NCBI RefSeq assembly: GCF_020595055.1
Contig: NZ_JAJDOO010000025.1
Location: 1-64,000, forward strand
Origin: Desulfosporosinus shakirovi
Lineage (GTDB): Bacteria > Bacillota > Desulfitobacteriia > Desulfitobacteriales > Desulfitobacteriaceae
DNA length: 64,000 nucleotides
Direction: 5' to 3'
In this document: positions 25,336 to 34,370 of the stretch, in pieces
How positions within the stretch are numbered: position 1 is the stretch's first letter
Layout of the letters: every line of letters begins with the position of its first letter
The notes under the pieces: generated by a model
Database searches by the model: none
Seen by the model: the letters and a program-made list of their open reading frames with translations, nothing else
Told to the model about the DNA's origin: nothing
Program-made: the position numbers and the translations under genes

Positions 25336-26859
25336 TTATTTCTCTAGTATTTCAATCCACCCTCGTGAGAAGGCACGGTTTACAGCCTGGAGATAACCGC
25401 GTACACTTGCTTCAATTATATCTGTGCTTACTCCACGCCCAGCAACTAAATTCTCACCGAATTTCACACTAACCGTTACTTCTCCTTGGGCATCTTCTCC
25501 ACCATCGAGAGCCTGCAAGGAATAGTGAATTAATTTACCCTGGGTTCCCAGAACTTTATCAATGGCTTTAAATGCCGCATCAACTGGTCCATCCCCACAC
25601 GCCGCATCTGCTAACCGTTGCCCCTGAAACATGAGCCCGACAGTAGCCGTAGGAACCAGATGGGTCCCGCTTGAGACCTGCAAATAATCTAAGTTTATCA
25701 GATCCGCTTTCTCTTTTTGCTCGTCTGCCAGGGAGAACAAATCTGATGTTGTTACTTCTTTCTTGCGATCTGCCAATAGTTTAAACCGAGAAAACAGCTC
25801 TTCAAATCGGCCCTCTTCCAAATTCAGCCCCAGATCTGTCAGCCGTTGCTGAACCGCATGTCGCCCTGAGTGTTTTCCTAAGACGATAGATTCAACATCA
25901 ATCCCTATCACACTCGGTGACATGATTTCGTAAGTGGAACGTTCTTTAAGCATTCCATCTTGGTGAATACCCGATTCGTGAGCAAAAGCGTTCTTACCCA
26001 CAATCGCCTTGTTATGTTGAATCATCATGCCTGTTAAACGACTTACCAATTGACTGGTTCTGGCAATTTCCGCTGTCACAATACTAGTTTCAACATTAAA
26101 CTGGTCCTTGCGGGTGTGCAAAGCCATAACAAGTTCTTCTAAAGCCGCATTCCCTGCCCGTTCCCCGATCCCATTAACCGTACACTCTAACTGATGCACA
26201 CCTACCCCAACAGCGGCAAGGGAGTTCGCCACTGCCAAGCCCAAATCATTGTGGCAGTGGACACTGACTTTGACCTTCTCAATCCCAACTGTACGCTCCA
26301 TGATGGATTGCAAAAATGCAGCATACTCTTCGGGTGTAGCATACCCTACAGTATCCGGAATGTTAAGGACCGTTGCTCCTGCTTGAATAACTCCAGAGAA
26401 AACTTTAGCCAGAAAATCCACATCACTGCGGGACGCATCTTCGGCACTAAACTCAATGTCACTTACTTTGGATTTTGCCAATCGAACTGCCTGAATGGCT
26501 TGTTCAAGAACATCTTCGGGGGATTTTTGTAATTTATAAAGCATATGAATCGGTGAGGTGGCAATAAAGGTATGAATGCGTGGAGACTCTGCACCGGAAA
26601 TTGCTCCCCAAGCACGTTCAATATCTTTGGCATTGGCCCGCGCAAGGGCAGCCACACTTACGTTTCTTACTTCTTGAGCAATCCTGCGCACTCCCTCAAA
26701 ATCTCCAGGGGAGGCAATAGGAAATCCCGCTTCGAGAACATTAACCCCTAGCTTACTTAATTGATGTGCGATTTGCAATTTTTCATCTGCGTTAAGTGCT
26801 ACTCCTGGAGATTGTTCACCATCTCTAAGCGTAGTATCAAAGATCTCGATCCGGCGCAT
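25336..26859 (-). CDS. leuA: 2-isopropylmalate synthase
   Basis: The 507-residue enzyme condenses acetyl-CoA with 2-oxoisovalerate, the first committed step to leucine. The TIM-barrel catalytic domain opens with [17 protein letters not shown] (metal Asp), and [18 protein letters not shown] supplies the metal His pair. [16 protein letters not shown] and [16 protein letters not shown] are family signatures. The C-terminal ~120 residues form the LeuA regulatory dimer domain ([28 protein letters not shown]) through which leucine inhibits. It looks complete, although its stop is only 3 bp from the leuD remnant because leuC was deleted. The product 2-isopropylmalate has no local isomerase. Confidence 0.95.
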   Translation of the reverse strand: MRRIEIFDTTLRDGEQSPGVALNADEKLQIAHQLSKLGVNVLEAGFPIASPGDFEGVRRIAQEVRNVSVAALARANAKDIERAWGAISGAESPRIHTFIATSPIHMLYKLQKSPEDVLEQAIQAVRLAKSKVSDIEFSAEDASRSDVDFLAKVFSGVIQAGATVLNIPDTVGYATPEEYAAFLQSIMERTVGIEKVKVSVHCHNDLGLAVANSLAAVGVGVHQLECTVNGIGERAGNAALEELVMALHTRKDQFNVETSIVTAEIARTSQLVSRLTGMMIQHNKAIVGKNAFAHESGIHQDGMLKERSTYEIMSPSVIGIDVESIVLGKHSGRHAVQQRLTDLGLNLEEGRFEELFSRFKLLADRKKEVTTSDLFSLADEQKEKADLINLDYLQVSSGTHLVPTATVGLMFQGQRLADAACGDGPVDAAFKAIDKVLGTQGKLIHYSLQALDGGEDAQGEVTVSVKFGENLVAGRGVSTDIIEASVRGYLQAVNRAFSRGWIEILEK

Positions 26860-26908
26860 CCCTTTAACTTCCTTCCAAAATATATAACTTTACTTTAAAA
26901 AGCGTACT

Positions 26909-27907
26909 CTATTCGTGCTTTTTCAACCAACTCATCATCCCTCTGAGTTGTTCTCCAACCTTTTCAATCTGATGATTTGCTTCGTTACGAGTCATAGCAT
27001 TAAAGGCCGGACGATTTGCTTGGTTTTCAAGTAACCAAGCTTTTGCAAAACGACCGTCTTGAATTTCTTCGAGCACGCGTTTCATCTCTTTACGGGTTTC
27101 TTGGTTAACAATTCTCTTACCGACAGTCATATCTCCATATTGAGCAGTATCTGACACCGAATATCTCATCCAACTCATGCCGCCTTCATACATTAGGTCA
27201 ACTATGAGTTTCAGCTCGTGCAAGCATTCAAAGTAAGCAATTTCCGGCTGATAGCCTGCCTCGACCAATGTGTCAAAACCAGCTTTAACCAGTTCGGATG
27301 CTCCTCCGCAAAGGACTGCCTGCTCACCAAAAAGGTCAGTTTCTGTTTCTTCTCCAAAGGTCGTTTCCAGAACTCCCGCTTTAGTGGAGCCAATTCCTTT
27401 GGCATAGGCCAAGGCTAATTCTTTGGCTTTCCCAGAGGCATCCTGATGAACGGCAATCAAGGCTGGCACTCCTGCACCTTCTGTATAGGTTCGGCGCACT
27501 AAATGGCCTGGACTTTTTGGTGCCACCATAAAGACATCGACATCGCTTGGCGGAACAATTTGTCCAAAGTGAATATTAAATCCGTGAGAAAAGACTAAAG
27601 CCTTTCCTGAGGTAAGATGCTTTTTAATCTCTTCATTATAAACTTTACTTTGGGTTTCATCTGGAAGCAGAATTTGAATAACATCGGCTCGCTTGGCTGC
27701 CTCTTCAACTGTCATAACTTCAAATCCTGCTGCTTGTGCACGTTCTGTACGAGCACTGCCTGGACGAAGTCCGATTACAACGTCAAGTCCTGAATCTTTC
27801 AGGTTTTGAGCCTGTGCATGTCCTTGGCTGCCATAACCCATAACTGCGATTACCTTGCCTTTTAATAACTCCAGATTAGCATCTACTTCGTAATACATTT
27901 TTGCCAT
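26909..27907 (-). CDS. ilvC: Ketol-acid reductoisomerase (class I)
   Basis: The 332-residue NAD(P)H enzyme converts acetolactate or acetohydroxybutyrate to dihydroxy acids in valine and isoleucine synthesis. The Rossmann motif is [16 protein letters not shown], with [16 protein letters not shown] forming the cofactor-phosphate loop. The metal-binding knotted domain has [22 protein letters not shown] and later [19 protein letters not shown]. Length matches the short class I form. It follows ilvN by 77 bp and precedes leuA by 49 bp in the ilvE-leuB operon. Confidence 0.97.
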   Translation of the reverse strand: MAKMYYEVDANLELLKGKVIAVMGYGSQGHAQAQNLKDSGLDVVIGLRPGSARTERAQAAGFEVMTVEEAAKRADVIQILLPDETQSKVYNEEIKKHLTSGKALVFSHGFNIHFGQIVPPSDVDVFMVAPKSPGHLVRRTYTEGAGVPALIAVHQDASGKAKELALAYAKGIGSTKAGVLETTFGEETETDLFGEQAVLCGGASELVKAGFDTLVEAGYQPEIAYFECLHELKLIVDLMYEGGMSWMRYSVSDTAQYGDMTVGKRIVNQETRKEMKRVLEEIQDGRFAKAWLLENQANRPAFNAMTRNEANHQIEKVGEQLRGMMSWLKKHE

Positions 27908-27984
27908 TTTTATAACTTCCTTTCAACTTTAACCTTTTCTAAAAGTAAACCATGTATATTATACTACACAATGGAAATCTTTCT

Positions 27985-28464
27985 CTATGCTTCAGATCGC
28001 AAAATTGCAACCTTGCCAGTGCGAACTAACTCAAGTAATCCATAAGGTTGAATTGCATGAACAAACGCATCAATTTTCGGGATATCACCCGTTAACTCTA
28101 CGGTAATATTTGTCCTTCCCATATCCACAACCCGACCTCGGAAAATATCAACCGTTTGAAGCACAGCGGATCGTGTTTCCGCGCTGACCTGAATGCGAAT
28201 TAAAGCCAGTTCTCGATCGACGGCACTTTCGCCAGTCAAATCTGAAACTGAGTGAACAACCACTAATTTACTCAGTTGATTCCTTACTTGCTCAATAATT
28301 TGATCATCCCCATTTACGACAATTGTCATTCGTGAAAGCTCCGTATCTTCCGTCTGACAAACCGTGAGACTATCGATGTTATAACCCCTACGTGTGAACA
28401 ATCCTGCCACCCGGATCAATACACCAGGATTGTTTTCCACAAGGACTGCAAGTGTATGCAACAT
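27985..28464 (-). CDS. ilvN: Acetolactate synthase small (regulatory) subunit
   Basis: A 159-residue ACT-domain protein that activates the catalytic subunit and gives it valine sensitivity. The N-terminal ACT domain HTLAVLVENNPGVLIRVAGLF and GYNIDSLTVCQTED contains the Gly/Asn effector residues. The C-terminal half (VDIFRGRVVDMGRTNITVELTG, FVHAIQPYGLLELVRTGK) matches the IlvH/IlvN family. The start lies 4 bp past the ilvB stop, so translation is probably coupled and the holoenzyme made in balance. Confidence 0.96.
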   Translation of the reverse strand: MLHTLAVLVENNPGVLIRVAGLFTRRGYNIDSLTVCQTEDTELSRMTIVVNGDDQIIEQVRNQLSKLVVVHSVSDLTGESAVDRELALIRIQVSAETRSAVLQTVDIFRGRVVDMGRTNITVELTGDIPKIDAFVHAIQPYGLLELVRTGKVAILRSEA

Positions 28465-28468
28465 ATTA

Positions 28469-30157
28469 TTACCTCACAATCATTTCAGTAATGTCTTTAC
28501 CAGGTGGAACCATGGGTAAAACATTTTCATGCTCTGATATTGTAATGTCAACCAGAACTGGACCAGGATGTTTAAACGCCTCCTCAAGGGCACCGCGTAC
28601 CTGATCTGCGGAATTAACACTGATTCCACGAATTCCATAGGCCTCTGCTACTTTAACAAAATCCGGGTTACCTTGCAGTTCAATTTGACTATATCGCTCG
28701 TTATAAAACATTTTCTGCATTTGTCGAACCATCCCAAGAACCCCATTGTTTAGCAAGATAATTTTAACAGGAAGTTTATTCTGAGCAATTGTCCCTAACT
28801 CTTGGATCGACATCTGAAAAGATCCATCCCCGGTTATCAATACGACCTTATCCTTCGGACGAGCAATTTGTGCTCCAATTGCGGCAGGCAGCCCATAACC
28901 CATCACACCAAGTCCGCTGCTGGTCGCGTAATTGCGTGGATTAACTGTCGGATAATATTGAGCAGCCCACATTTGATGCTGTCCTACATCTGTAGTGACA
29001 ATCGTATCTCCTCCAGCAATTTCTCCCAGACATTCCATGACCATCGGTGGAGTGAGTCTGTCCTTGTCATACTGGATAGTGTTTTTTTCCCTCCAGTCAC
29101 GCAACTGATTCCACCAGTCTGTCACATCAGGATTTGCGAATCCTGGCAAGGCTTCCAGAATCTCCGCCAAGACTTGGCGGGCATCCCCAACAATTTGGAT
29201 CTCTGTTTTTACAACTTTGCTGATCTCTACAGGATCGATGTCAATATGAACAACTTTAGCCTTAGTCGCGAAACGATGCCCCATGCCACTTGTTACACGG
29301 TCATCAAAGCGCACACCCACTGCAATAAGCAAGTCACAATCATCCACAGCATAGTTTGCAGTCACAGTTCCGTGCATTCCTACCATACCAAGTGAATTAG
29401 GATGTTCTAACGGAAGGCTGCCAATTCCCATTAAGGTTGTGACAACCGGCACTGCCGTTTTATCTGCAAATAGTCTTAAGACGTCTTCGGCTCCGGCAGT
29501 GACAACCCCACCACCTGCATAAAGCACAGGCTTACGAGATTCTGAAAGCACCTTGGCCACTTCTTCTATCTTACCGTTATTTGCTTGTCCAAAAACTTTG
29601 TACCCCTTCAATTTCATCTCGTTTGAAAAGGGAACCACATTTTCTTGAGCTAGAACGTCCTTCGGAAGGTCGATGAGAACGGGCCCGGGGCGACCGGTCC
29701 GTGCTATATAAAAAGCCTCTTTAACAATCCTAGGCAGCTCCCGCGGATCCTTAACCAAATATGAGTGCTTGGTAATTGGCATTGTAATCCCGATGATATC
29801 CACCTCTTGGAAAGAATCTGAGCCGATGGAACCTGTAGAGACCTGTCCTGTCAAAACAACTAATGGAATAGAGTCTAAAAAAGCATTAGCAATACCTGTC
29901 ACCAAATTCGTAGCTCCCGGTCCGGAGGTACCTAAACAAACCCCTACTTTCCCAGTAACTCTTGAATAACCATCGGCTGCAAAAACGATCCCTTGTTCAT
30001 GACGTCCTAACACATGTCGAATTGGACTATCTAAAAGGGCATCATATAATGGAAGTAACACCCCACCCGGATAACCAAAAATGACGTCAACACCTTCTTG
30101 CTGTAAAGCATTCAATAAGATGGTGGCCCCTTTAATTCCAGCTTTTTCTTCACTCAT
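28469..30157 (-). CDS. ilvB: Acetolactate synthase large (catalytic) subunit
   Basis: The 562-residue thiamine-diphosphate enzyme makes acetolactate and acetohydroxybutyrate. VIFGYPGGVLLPLYDAL and the catalytic Glu in VLGRHEQGIVFAADGYSR open the PYR domain. The central FAD-binding domain contains ARTGRPGPVLIDLPKDVLAQ. The PP domain has the ThDP/Mg motif ITGDGSFQMSIQELGTIAQ ending in LLNNGVLGMVRQ. AGGGAGG lies 8 bp before the ATG. It follows ilvE by 26 bp and overlaps functionally with ilvN, 4 bp downstream. Confidence 0.97.
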   Translation of the reverse strand: MSEEKAGIKGATILLNALQQEGVDVIFGYPGGVLLPLYDALLDSPIRHVLGRHEQGIVFAADGYSRVTGKVGVCLGTSGPGATNLVTGIANAFLDSIPLVVLTGQVSTGSIGSDSFQEVDIIGITMPITKHSYLVKDPRELPRIVKEAFYIARTGRPGPVLIDLPKDVLAQENVVPFSNEMKLKGYKVFGQANNGKIEEVAKVLSESRKPVLYAGGGVVTAGAEDVLRLFADKTAVPVVTTLMGIGSLPLEHPNSLGMVGMHGTVTANYAVDDCDLLIAVGVRFDDRVTSGMGHRFATKAKVVHIDIDPVEISKVVKTEIQIVGDARQVLAEILEALPGFANPDVTDWWNQLRDWREKNTIQYDKDRLTPPMVMECLGEIAGGDTIVTTDVGQHQMWAAQYYPTVNPRNYATSSGLGVMGYGLPAAIGAQIARPKDKVVLITGDGSFQMSIQELGTIAQNKLPVKIILLNNGVLGMVRQMQKMFYNERYSQIELQGNPDFVKVAEAYGIRGISVNSADQVRGALEEAFKHPGPVLVDITISEHENVLPMVPPGKDITEMIVR

Positions 30158-30183
30158 ACATTTCCCTCCCTAAACATTTGCTT

Positions 30184-31065
30184 CTAACTGCTGTAAATAT
30201 CAGGACCATTGACATGAGTAAGCGCCCTAAATGCCTCCAGAAGTTGCTTAAACGCTGGACCGGGAACACCATCCCCGATCTCACGTCCATCTGCATTGAT
30301 TACCGGAATCAATTCAGCTGCCGTACCAGTGAGAAAACACTCGTCAGCGGTATATAAATCATGACGAGTAAATAGCTCTTCCTTCACTTCAATTTTCAGT
30401 TCTTTAGCGAGCTGAATTACAGTATTTCGCGTAATGCCCTCTAGTATTCCTGCCGAAAGAGGAGGGGTCAATAAGACGTCATTACGATAGATAAAAACAT
30501 TATCCGCCGTCCCCTCTGCCACATATCCATCTTGGGTGAGCATAATAGCTTCTATGACACCAGCCTGAGTGCTCTCGATTTTCGCAAGTATATTGTTAAG
30601 ATAATTAAGAGATTTAATTCTTGGGTTTAAGGAATCCGGATTGTTCCTACGGATCGCCACAGTTTTTACTTCTAAACCTTGCTCATACATACTTGGCTCA
30701 AAGAGCTTAATTTGTGCAGCTATACAAATGATAGTAGCCTTTGAACATTTTCGCGGATCTAGGCCCAGGTCACCTTTACCTCGTGACACCACTAAGCGAA
30801 TATAAGCATCTTTCAAACCATTTTGGCGAAGCGTTTCCAAAATGACCTCTTGCATCTCTCTCTTATTAATACCAATGGTTAAGTTGATCGATTTCGCAGA
30901 TTCATAGAGGCGTTTTAAGTGTTCTTCTAATTTAAACACTCGACCATGGTAGGCGCGAATTCCTTCAAAAATACCGTCACCATATAAAAAACCGTGATCA
31001 AAAACGGATATTTTTGCATCTTCTTCAGAAACATAAGAACCACTCAAGTAAATAATCAGACCCAT
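30184..31065 (-). CDS. ilvE: Branched-chain amino acid aminotransferase
   Basis: The 293-residue fold-type IV PLP enzyme makes valine, leucine and isoleucine from their keto acids using glutamate. FDHGFLYGDGIFEGIRAYHG opens the family signature. The PLP Lys lies in LNPRIKSLNYLNNILAKIES, and EAIMLTQDGYVAEGTADNVF is the class IV signature. LSAGILEGITRNTVIQLAKE and FLTGTAAELIPV complete it. AAAGGAGG precedes the ATG. It is first in the ilvE-leuB operon, directly after the ykkC-family riboswitch and terminator, so its expression is expected to follow that leader. Confidence 0.93.
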   Translation of the reverse strand: MGLIIYLSGSYVSEEDAKISVFDHGFLYGDGIFEGIRAYHGRVFKLEEHLKRLYESAKSINLTIGINKREMQEVILETLRQNGLKDAYIRLVVSRGKGDLGLDPRKCSKATIICIAAQIKLFEPSMYEQGLEVKTVAIRRNNPDSLNPRIKSLNYLNNILAKIESTQAGVIEAIMLTQDGYVAEGTADNVFIYRNDVLLTPPLSAGILEGITRNTVIQLAKELKIEVKEELFTRHDLYTADECFLTGTAAELIPVINADGREIGDGVPGPAFKQLLEAFRALTHVNGPDIYSS

Positions 31066-31097
31066 CTAACCAACCCTCCTTTAAACTAGTGTAAAAA

Positions 31098-31150
31098 TTA
31101 AAAACCCCAAGCGCAGTCCCCTAGTAACGTGGAACTTTCCGCTTGGGTTT
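31098..31150 (-). terminator. Conditional terminator of the ilvE leader
   Basis: On the minus strand the outer arms ACCCAAGCG and CGCTTGGGG (31148-31140 and 31113-31105) enclose an AGTTCC/GGGACT inner stem, followed by TTTTTAATTTTT. It lies 32 bp before the ilvE ATG and immediately after the riboswitch aptamer, typical of riboswitch-controlled attenuation. Confidence 0.8.
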
Positions 31151-31288
31151 TTTCTACCCACGGTGTAAACCCATTATGGATTCTGTACCGCTTGGACCAG
31201 CCAGGTTTCTCCCCGGTCCGTAACCTCTAGCCCTTAAGGCGGATCTTACGGCGGGAGAGTACCTCGGAACCCTAGGTACACTTCCTTT
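31130..31288 (-). promoter_or_regulatory. ykkC-family riboswitch, probably the ppGpp class
   Basis: The minus-strand leader begins GTACCTAGGGTTCCG, the conserved 5' core of ykkC RNAs (CUAGGGUUCCG). It continues with the paired GGACCGGGGAGAAACC and CTGGTCC region, then ACACCG before the 3' terminator. ykkC RNAs divide into guanidine-I, ppGpp, PRPP and other subclasses. Placement before ilvE and branched-chain genes is the known context of the ppGpp class, which switches on such genes when the alarmone rises. The subclass is inferred from context, the ykkC identity from sequence. A near-consensus promoter lies just upstream. Confidence 0.8.
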
Positions 31289-31325
31289 TCTGTTGTATTA
31301 CATTTGTATCGAGAACGTTGTGTAT

Positions 31326-31354
31326 ATGATACAGAATACATTCTAAAGTGTCAA
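31326..31354 (-). promoter_or_regulatory. SigmaA-type promoter of the ilvE-leuB operon
   Basis: On the minus strand TTGACA (31354-31349) and TATCAT (31331-31326) are separated by exactly 17 bp. Transcription would start near 31318, about 30 nt before the riboswitch core. Confidence 0.75.
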
Positions 31355-31396
31355 CCCTAATTTACTAATATGGTGCGAAATTCCTTTAGAATTTCC

Positions 31397-31426
31397 TTGT
31401 CAAAGCTGGATAGAACAATGTATAAT
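31397..31426 (+). promoter_or_regulatory. SigmaA-type promoter of hom-thrB
   Basis: TTGTCA (31397-31402) and TATAAT (31421-31426) are separated by 18 bp, pointing to hom. It is divergent from the ilvE promoter, with the two -35 boxes 42 bp apart. Confidence 0.65.
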
Positions 31427-31472
31427 GTCCACTATGCAGATACATTTGTTTTTTTGAGAGGAGTAAATTATC

Positions 31473-32765
31473 ATGTCCATTAAAATAGGTATTTTGGGGT
31501 TAGGCACTGTTGGATGCGGTGTAGTTCAAGTATTGCAACAGAATGCAGTCGACATTCAAACTCGCACCCACTGTGACCTTCAAATCAAAGCAATACTTGA
31601 CCGCGACCTTCAACGGGCAAGGGATATTAGCGGAGACTTTCTCCTCACTGATCAACCGGAGGCAGTTCTTCATGACCCTGAAATCGACATTATTGTGGAA
31701 GTAATGGGTGGAATTGAACCTGCCCGTACATTTATCTTAGACGCTTTGCAACATGGAAAAAGTGTTGTTACCGCAAATAAAGATCTAATTGCAGTTCATG
31801 GTCATGAACTTCTTGATGCCGCCAATGCCGCAGGGAAAGATCTTTACTTTGAAGCAAGTGTCGGAGGTGGAATTCCGATTATTGCGGCTCTAAAAGAATC
31901 CCTGGCTGCCAATCGAATTACACATGTACTTGGAATCATCAATGGAACGACTAACTACATCCTTACTGCCATGGCCGAACAGGGGCGCGAGTATGCCGAA
32001 GTCTTAGCTGAAGCACAGCAATTGGGGTATGCAGAGGCTGACCCATCTTCAGATGTTGATGGCCTGGATGCAGCACGTAAACTTGCTATCCTTGCTTCTC
32101 TCGCCTTTAATTCACGAGTTGCTCTCAGCGACGTCTTTGTAGAAGGTATCTCTAAAATCACTCGCGAGGATCTGACCTATGCTGCTGAGCTTGGTTGTAC
32201 TATCAAGCTTTTAGCTGTTGCTAAACACCAAGATAAAGGTATCGAAGTTCGAGTTCATCCGGCTATATTGCCTCTTTCTCATCCCCTTGCCTCTGTAAGC
32301 GGTGTTTTTAATGCTATTTATGTAGTAGGAGATGCTGTTGGAGAAACTATGTTTTACGGGCGCGGAGCAGGTTCACTCCCCACAGGCAGTGCGATAATAT
32401 CTGATATTATGCGCATAGCACGCAACATCCAATCCAACTCAACTTCTTCTATTAATTGTACTTGTTACCTGGACCTGCCCCTTAAGGCTGTCTCGGATTT
32501 CTATACTGCCTTTTATATCCGTTTGCTTGTTAAAGACGAACCCCGTGTCCTTGCTACCCTAGCTTTACTTTTCGCTGAAGCGAACATTAGTTTTGCTTCC
32601 ATTATCCAAAAACCTCGCGGCGCGGATCAGGCAGAAATAGTCCTCGTTACTCACCCCTGCCGTGAAGGAGCACTTCAAGAAGCCCTTGATTCTGTCAAGG
32701 CCTACAGCAAGGTCCTTAGCATTGACAATGTCATCCGTTTTGAGAAAGAGGACCAGAAATCATAA
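31473..32765 (+). CDS. hom: Homoserine dehydrogenase with ACT domain
   Basis: The 430-residue enzyme reduces aspartate semialdehyde to homoserine with NAD(P)H, the branch to threonine and methionine. The Rossmann start IGILGLGTVGCGVVQVL, the signature YFEASVGGGIPIIAALKESL and GIINGTTNYILTAMAE define the catalytic domain. The substrate region has GYAEADPSSDVDGLDAARKL. A C-terminal ACT domain (RLLVKDEPRVLATLALLFAE) suggests threonine feedback. Ribosome binding site GAGAGGAG lies before the ATG. thrB follows by 27 bp as an operon; ppGpp-controlled ilv genes are divergent. Confidence 0.96.
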   Translation: MSIKIGILGLGTVGCGVVQVLQQNAVDIQTRTHCDLQIKAILDRDLQRARDISGDFLLTDQPEAVLHDPEIDIIVEVMGGIEPARTFILDALQHGKSVVTANKDLIAVHGHELLDAANAAGKDLYFEASVGGGIPIIAALKESLAANRITHVLGIINGTTNYILTAMAEQGREYAEVLAEAQQLGYAEADPSSDVDGLDAARKLAILASLAFNSRVALSDVFVEGISKITREDLTYAAELGCTIKLLAVAKHQDKGIEVRVHPAILPLSHPLASVSGVFNAIYVVGDAVGETMFYGRGAGSLPTGSAIISDIMRIARNIQSNSTSSINCTCYLDLPLKAVSDFYTAFYIRLLVKDEPRVLATLALLFAEANISFASIIQKPRGADQAEIVLVTHPCREGALQEALDSVKAYSKVLSIDNVIRFEKEDQKS

Positions 32766-32792
32766 ATATCCCATTTAAAATGAGGGAGGAAT

Positions 32793-33689
32793 ATGATGTT
32801 CCGAATAAAGATACCTGCAACTTCCGCCAATCTCGGACCTGGTTTTGATTGTTTGGGAATGGCCCTTCAACTTTACAATACGATCACTGTAGAGACTAAA
32901 CGCCCCTTTCGAATTTCTTTAACTGGTTCTTACAAAGAGGGCATCCCAGCAGATGAAAGCAATCTTGTCTGGCGAACTATGTGTCATTTTTGGGACCTTA
33001 TCCACTACCCTGTCCCAACTGTCGATTTAACCTTTGAAAATTGCATTCCTCCTGCTCGAGGTTTAGGCAGCAGTTCTGCAGCCATCGTTGGTGGACTTGC
33101 GACTGCTAACGCAATAGCCGGATCACCTTATACAAAGTTAGAGTTACTACAGATAGCCAATGCCTTAGAGGGACATCCGGACAATGTTACTCCCGCATTA
33201 TATGGTGGCGTGACTTTATCTGTTCCCACAGAAAAGGGAGTACTTCCAAGAGTCTTAGCTCAATCCCCTAATCTAAAGGCGGTAGTCATTATCCCAGATA
33301 CACCCCTCAATACCAAAAAAGCGCGCGGTATCCTGCCGCCGCAAGTTCATCGTAAGGATGCCGTTTTTAATATTTCTCATGTTTCGTTGCTTACTGAAGC
33401 CTTCATTCGTGAAGAGTATTCCCTTTTAAAGGAAGCCATGTGTGATAAGCTTCACCAAAGCCAACGCGCTGCGCTTATTCCCGGCTTACTCGAAACACTG
33501 GAAGCGGCTCTTCAAGCCGGGGCTTATGGTGCTGCACTTAGTGGATCCGGCCCTACACTGTTGACCCTCATTCCTAGAAGCTTTACAGAGGATGTCTCCC
33601 TAATCATGACAAATATGTTAGAAAAGCACGGTATCAACGCTCAGGCTATGGTCCTTGAGATTGATGCGAACGGAGCTTCATCAATTTAG
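32793..33689 (+). CDS. thrB: Homoserine kinase
   Basis: The 298-residue GHMP kinase phosphorylates homoserine for threonine synthesis. IPATSANLGPGFDCLGMALQ opens the family pattern. The ATP-binding PPARGLGSSSAAIVGGLATA near residue 90 and the C-terminal GAYGAALSGSGPTLLTL are clear. The gene begins ATGATG after GAGGGAGG; either Met may be used. It ends the hom-thrB operon with a terminator about 85 bp downstream. No thrC, lysC or asd lies in the window. Confidence 0.95.
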   Translation: MMFRIKIPATSANLGPGFDCLGMALQLYNTITVETKRPFRISLTGSYKEGIPADESNLVWRTMCHFWDLIHYPVPTVDLTFENCIPPARGLGSSSAAIVGGLATANAIAGSPYTKLELLQIANALEGHPDNVTPALYGGVTLSVPTEKGVLPRVLAQSPNLKAVVIIPDTPLNTKKARGILPPQVHRKDAVFNISHVSLLTEAFIREEYSLLKEAMCDKLHQSQRAALIPGLLETLEAALQAGAYGAALSGSGPTLLTLIPRSFTEDVSLIMTNMLEKHGINAQAMVLEIDANGASSI

Positions 33690-33773
33690 GCAACTTTTAT
33701 GTGTTCCATATAGTCAATATAGGACTTGCTCTCACTGCAGAACGTCTATAATCTTTGCTTTATCTAATCATCC

Positions 33774-33802
33774 AGCCCGCCTTGAAAGGTGGGCTTTTCT
33801 TT
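33774..33802 (+). terminator. Terminator of hom-thrB
   Basis: An 8-bp stem AGCCCGCC/GGTGGGCT with one G:U pair and a 6-nt loop is followed by TTTCTTT. It lies about 85 bp after thrB. Confidence 0.7.
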
Positions 33803-33959
33803 ATTTCACCCTTCATTTGTCTTTGGTTGCAAGTATATTAAAAGTGGACAAACGCTCACTAACCTTATGCTCTGGTTGTATAAACAATTGGACGTAATCT
33901 GACATATCCTAATAGAAACCCAATATTATTTTCAGCGCTTAGAAGGGAAGAAGAATCCT

Positions 33960-34289
33960 ATGAATAAAAATTATAACTCAATTCAATTATTCAAGAAAAA
34001 TAGGGGAACGGATGACGCATCTCATGAGCAACTAACTAAAGAAGATTTACCTGATCCTGAACAGCAAGTATCTGAACTCATTATTCGACCACTGGAGTTA
34101 AAGGAAAAGGAAAATTCCTCAGTATCAACTTCTGAGCCATCTCCACTCTCTCCGGGAATTTCAAAAATACTGGAAACACTGCTTCCCATATTTAACACCA
34201 CCCGCAAAGATAATTTCCAACTGGACTTAGAAAAATATAAAGATATACTAAAGTGGCCAATATGGTCGATTTTCAAGAAACCACAGTAA
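33960..34289 (+). CDS. Hypothetical protein with disordered N-terminus
   Basis: A 109-residue ORF, with AGAAGGGAAGAAG upstream of the ATG giving a plausible ribosome binding site. The first ~65 residues are polar and acidic (EDLPDPEQQVSELIIRPLEL) and probably disordered. A Ser/Pro stretch follows. The tail contains ISKILETLLPIFN and the Trp-rich DILKWPIWSIFKKPQ, which could be amphipathic and membrane-associated. I recognise no family. Codon use looks like its neighbours. It stands alone between the thrB terminator and an opposing oxidoreductase gene. Confidence 0.5.
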   Translation: MNKNYNSIQLFKKNRGTDDASHEQLTKEDLPDPEQQVSELIIRPLELKEKENSSVSTSEPSPLSPGISKILETLLPIFNTTRKDNFQLDLEKYKDILKWPIWSIFKKPQ

Positions 34290-34323
34290 TTCTAGTATAA
34301 AGAGAATTGGCTAGCGCCTAATC

Positions 34324-34362
34324 AGCCGCTGTTTGCCGAATTAATGTCAGCATACAGCGGCT
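34324..34362. terminator. Inverted repeat between convergent genes
   Basis: Arms AGCCGCTGT and ACAGCGGCT (9 bp, perfect) with a 21-nt loop lie between the convergent hypothetical and oxidoreductase genes. There is no clear T-run on either side, so terminator function is uncertain. Confidence 0.4.
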
Positions 34363-34370
34363 CTAATACT

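Noticed and set aside
28802-29395. 197-codon open frame on the + strand
   Set aside because: It lies entirely antisense to ilvB, shows no family features and has no ribosome binding site; the ilvB reading is certain.
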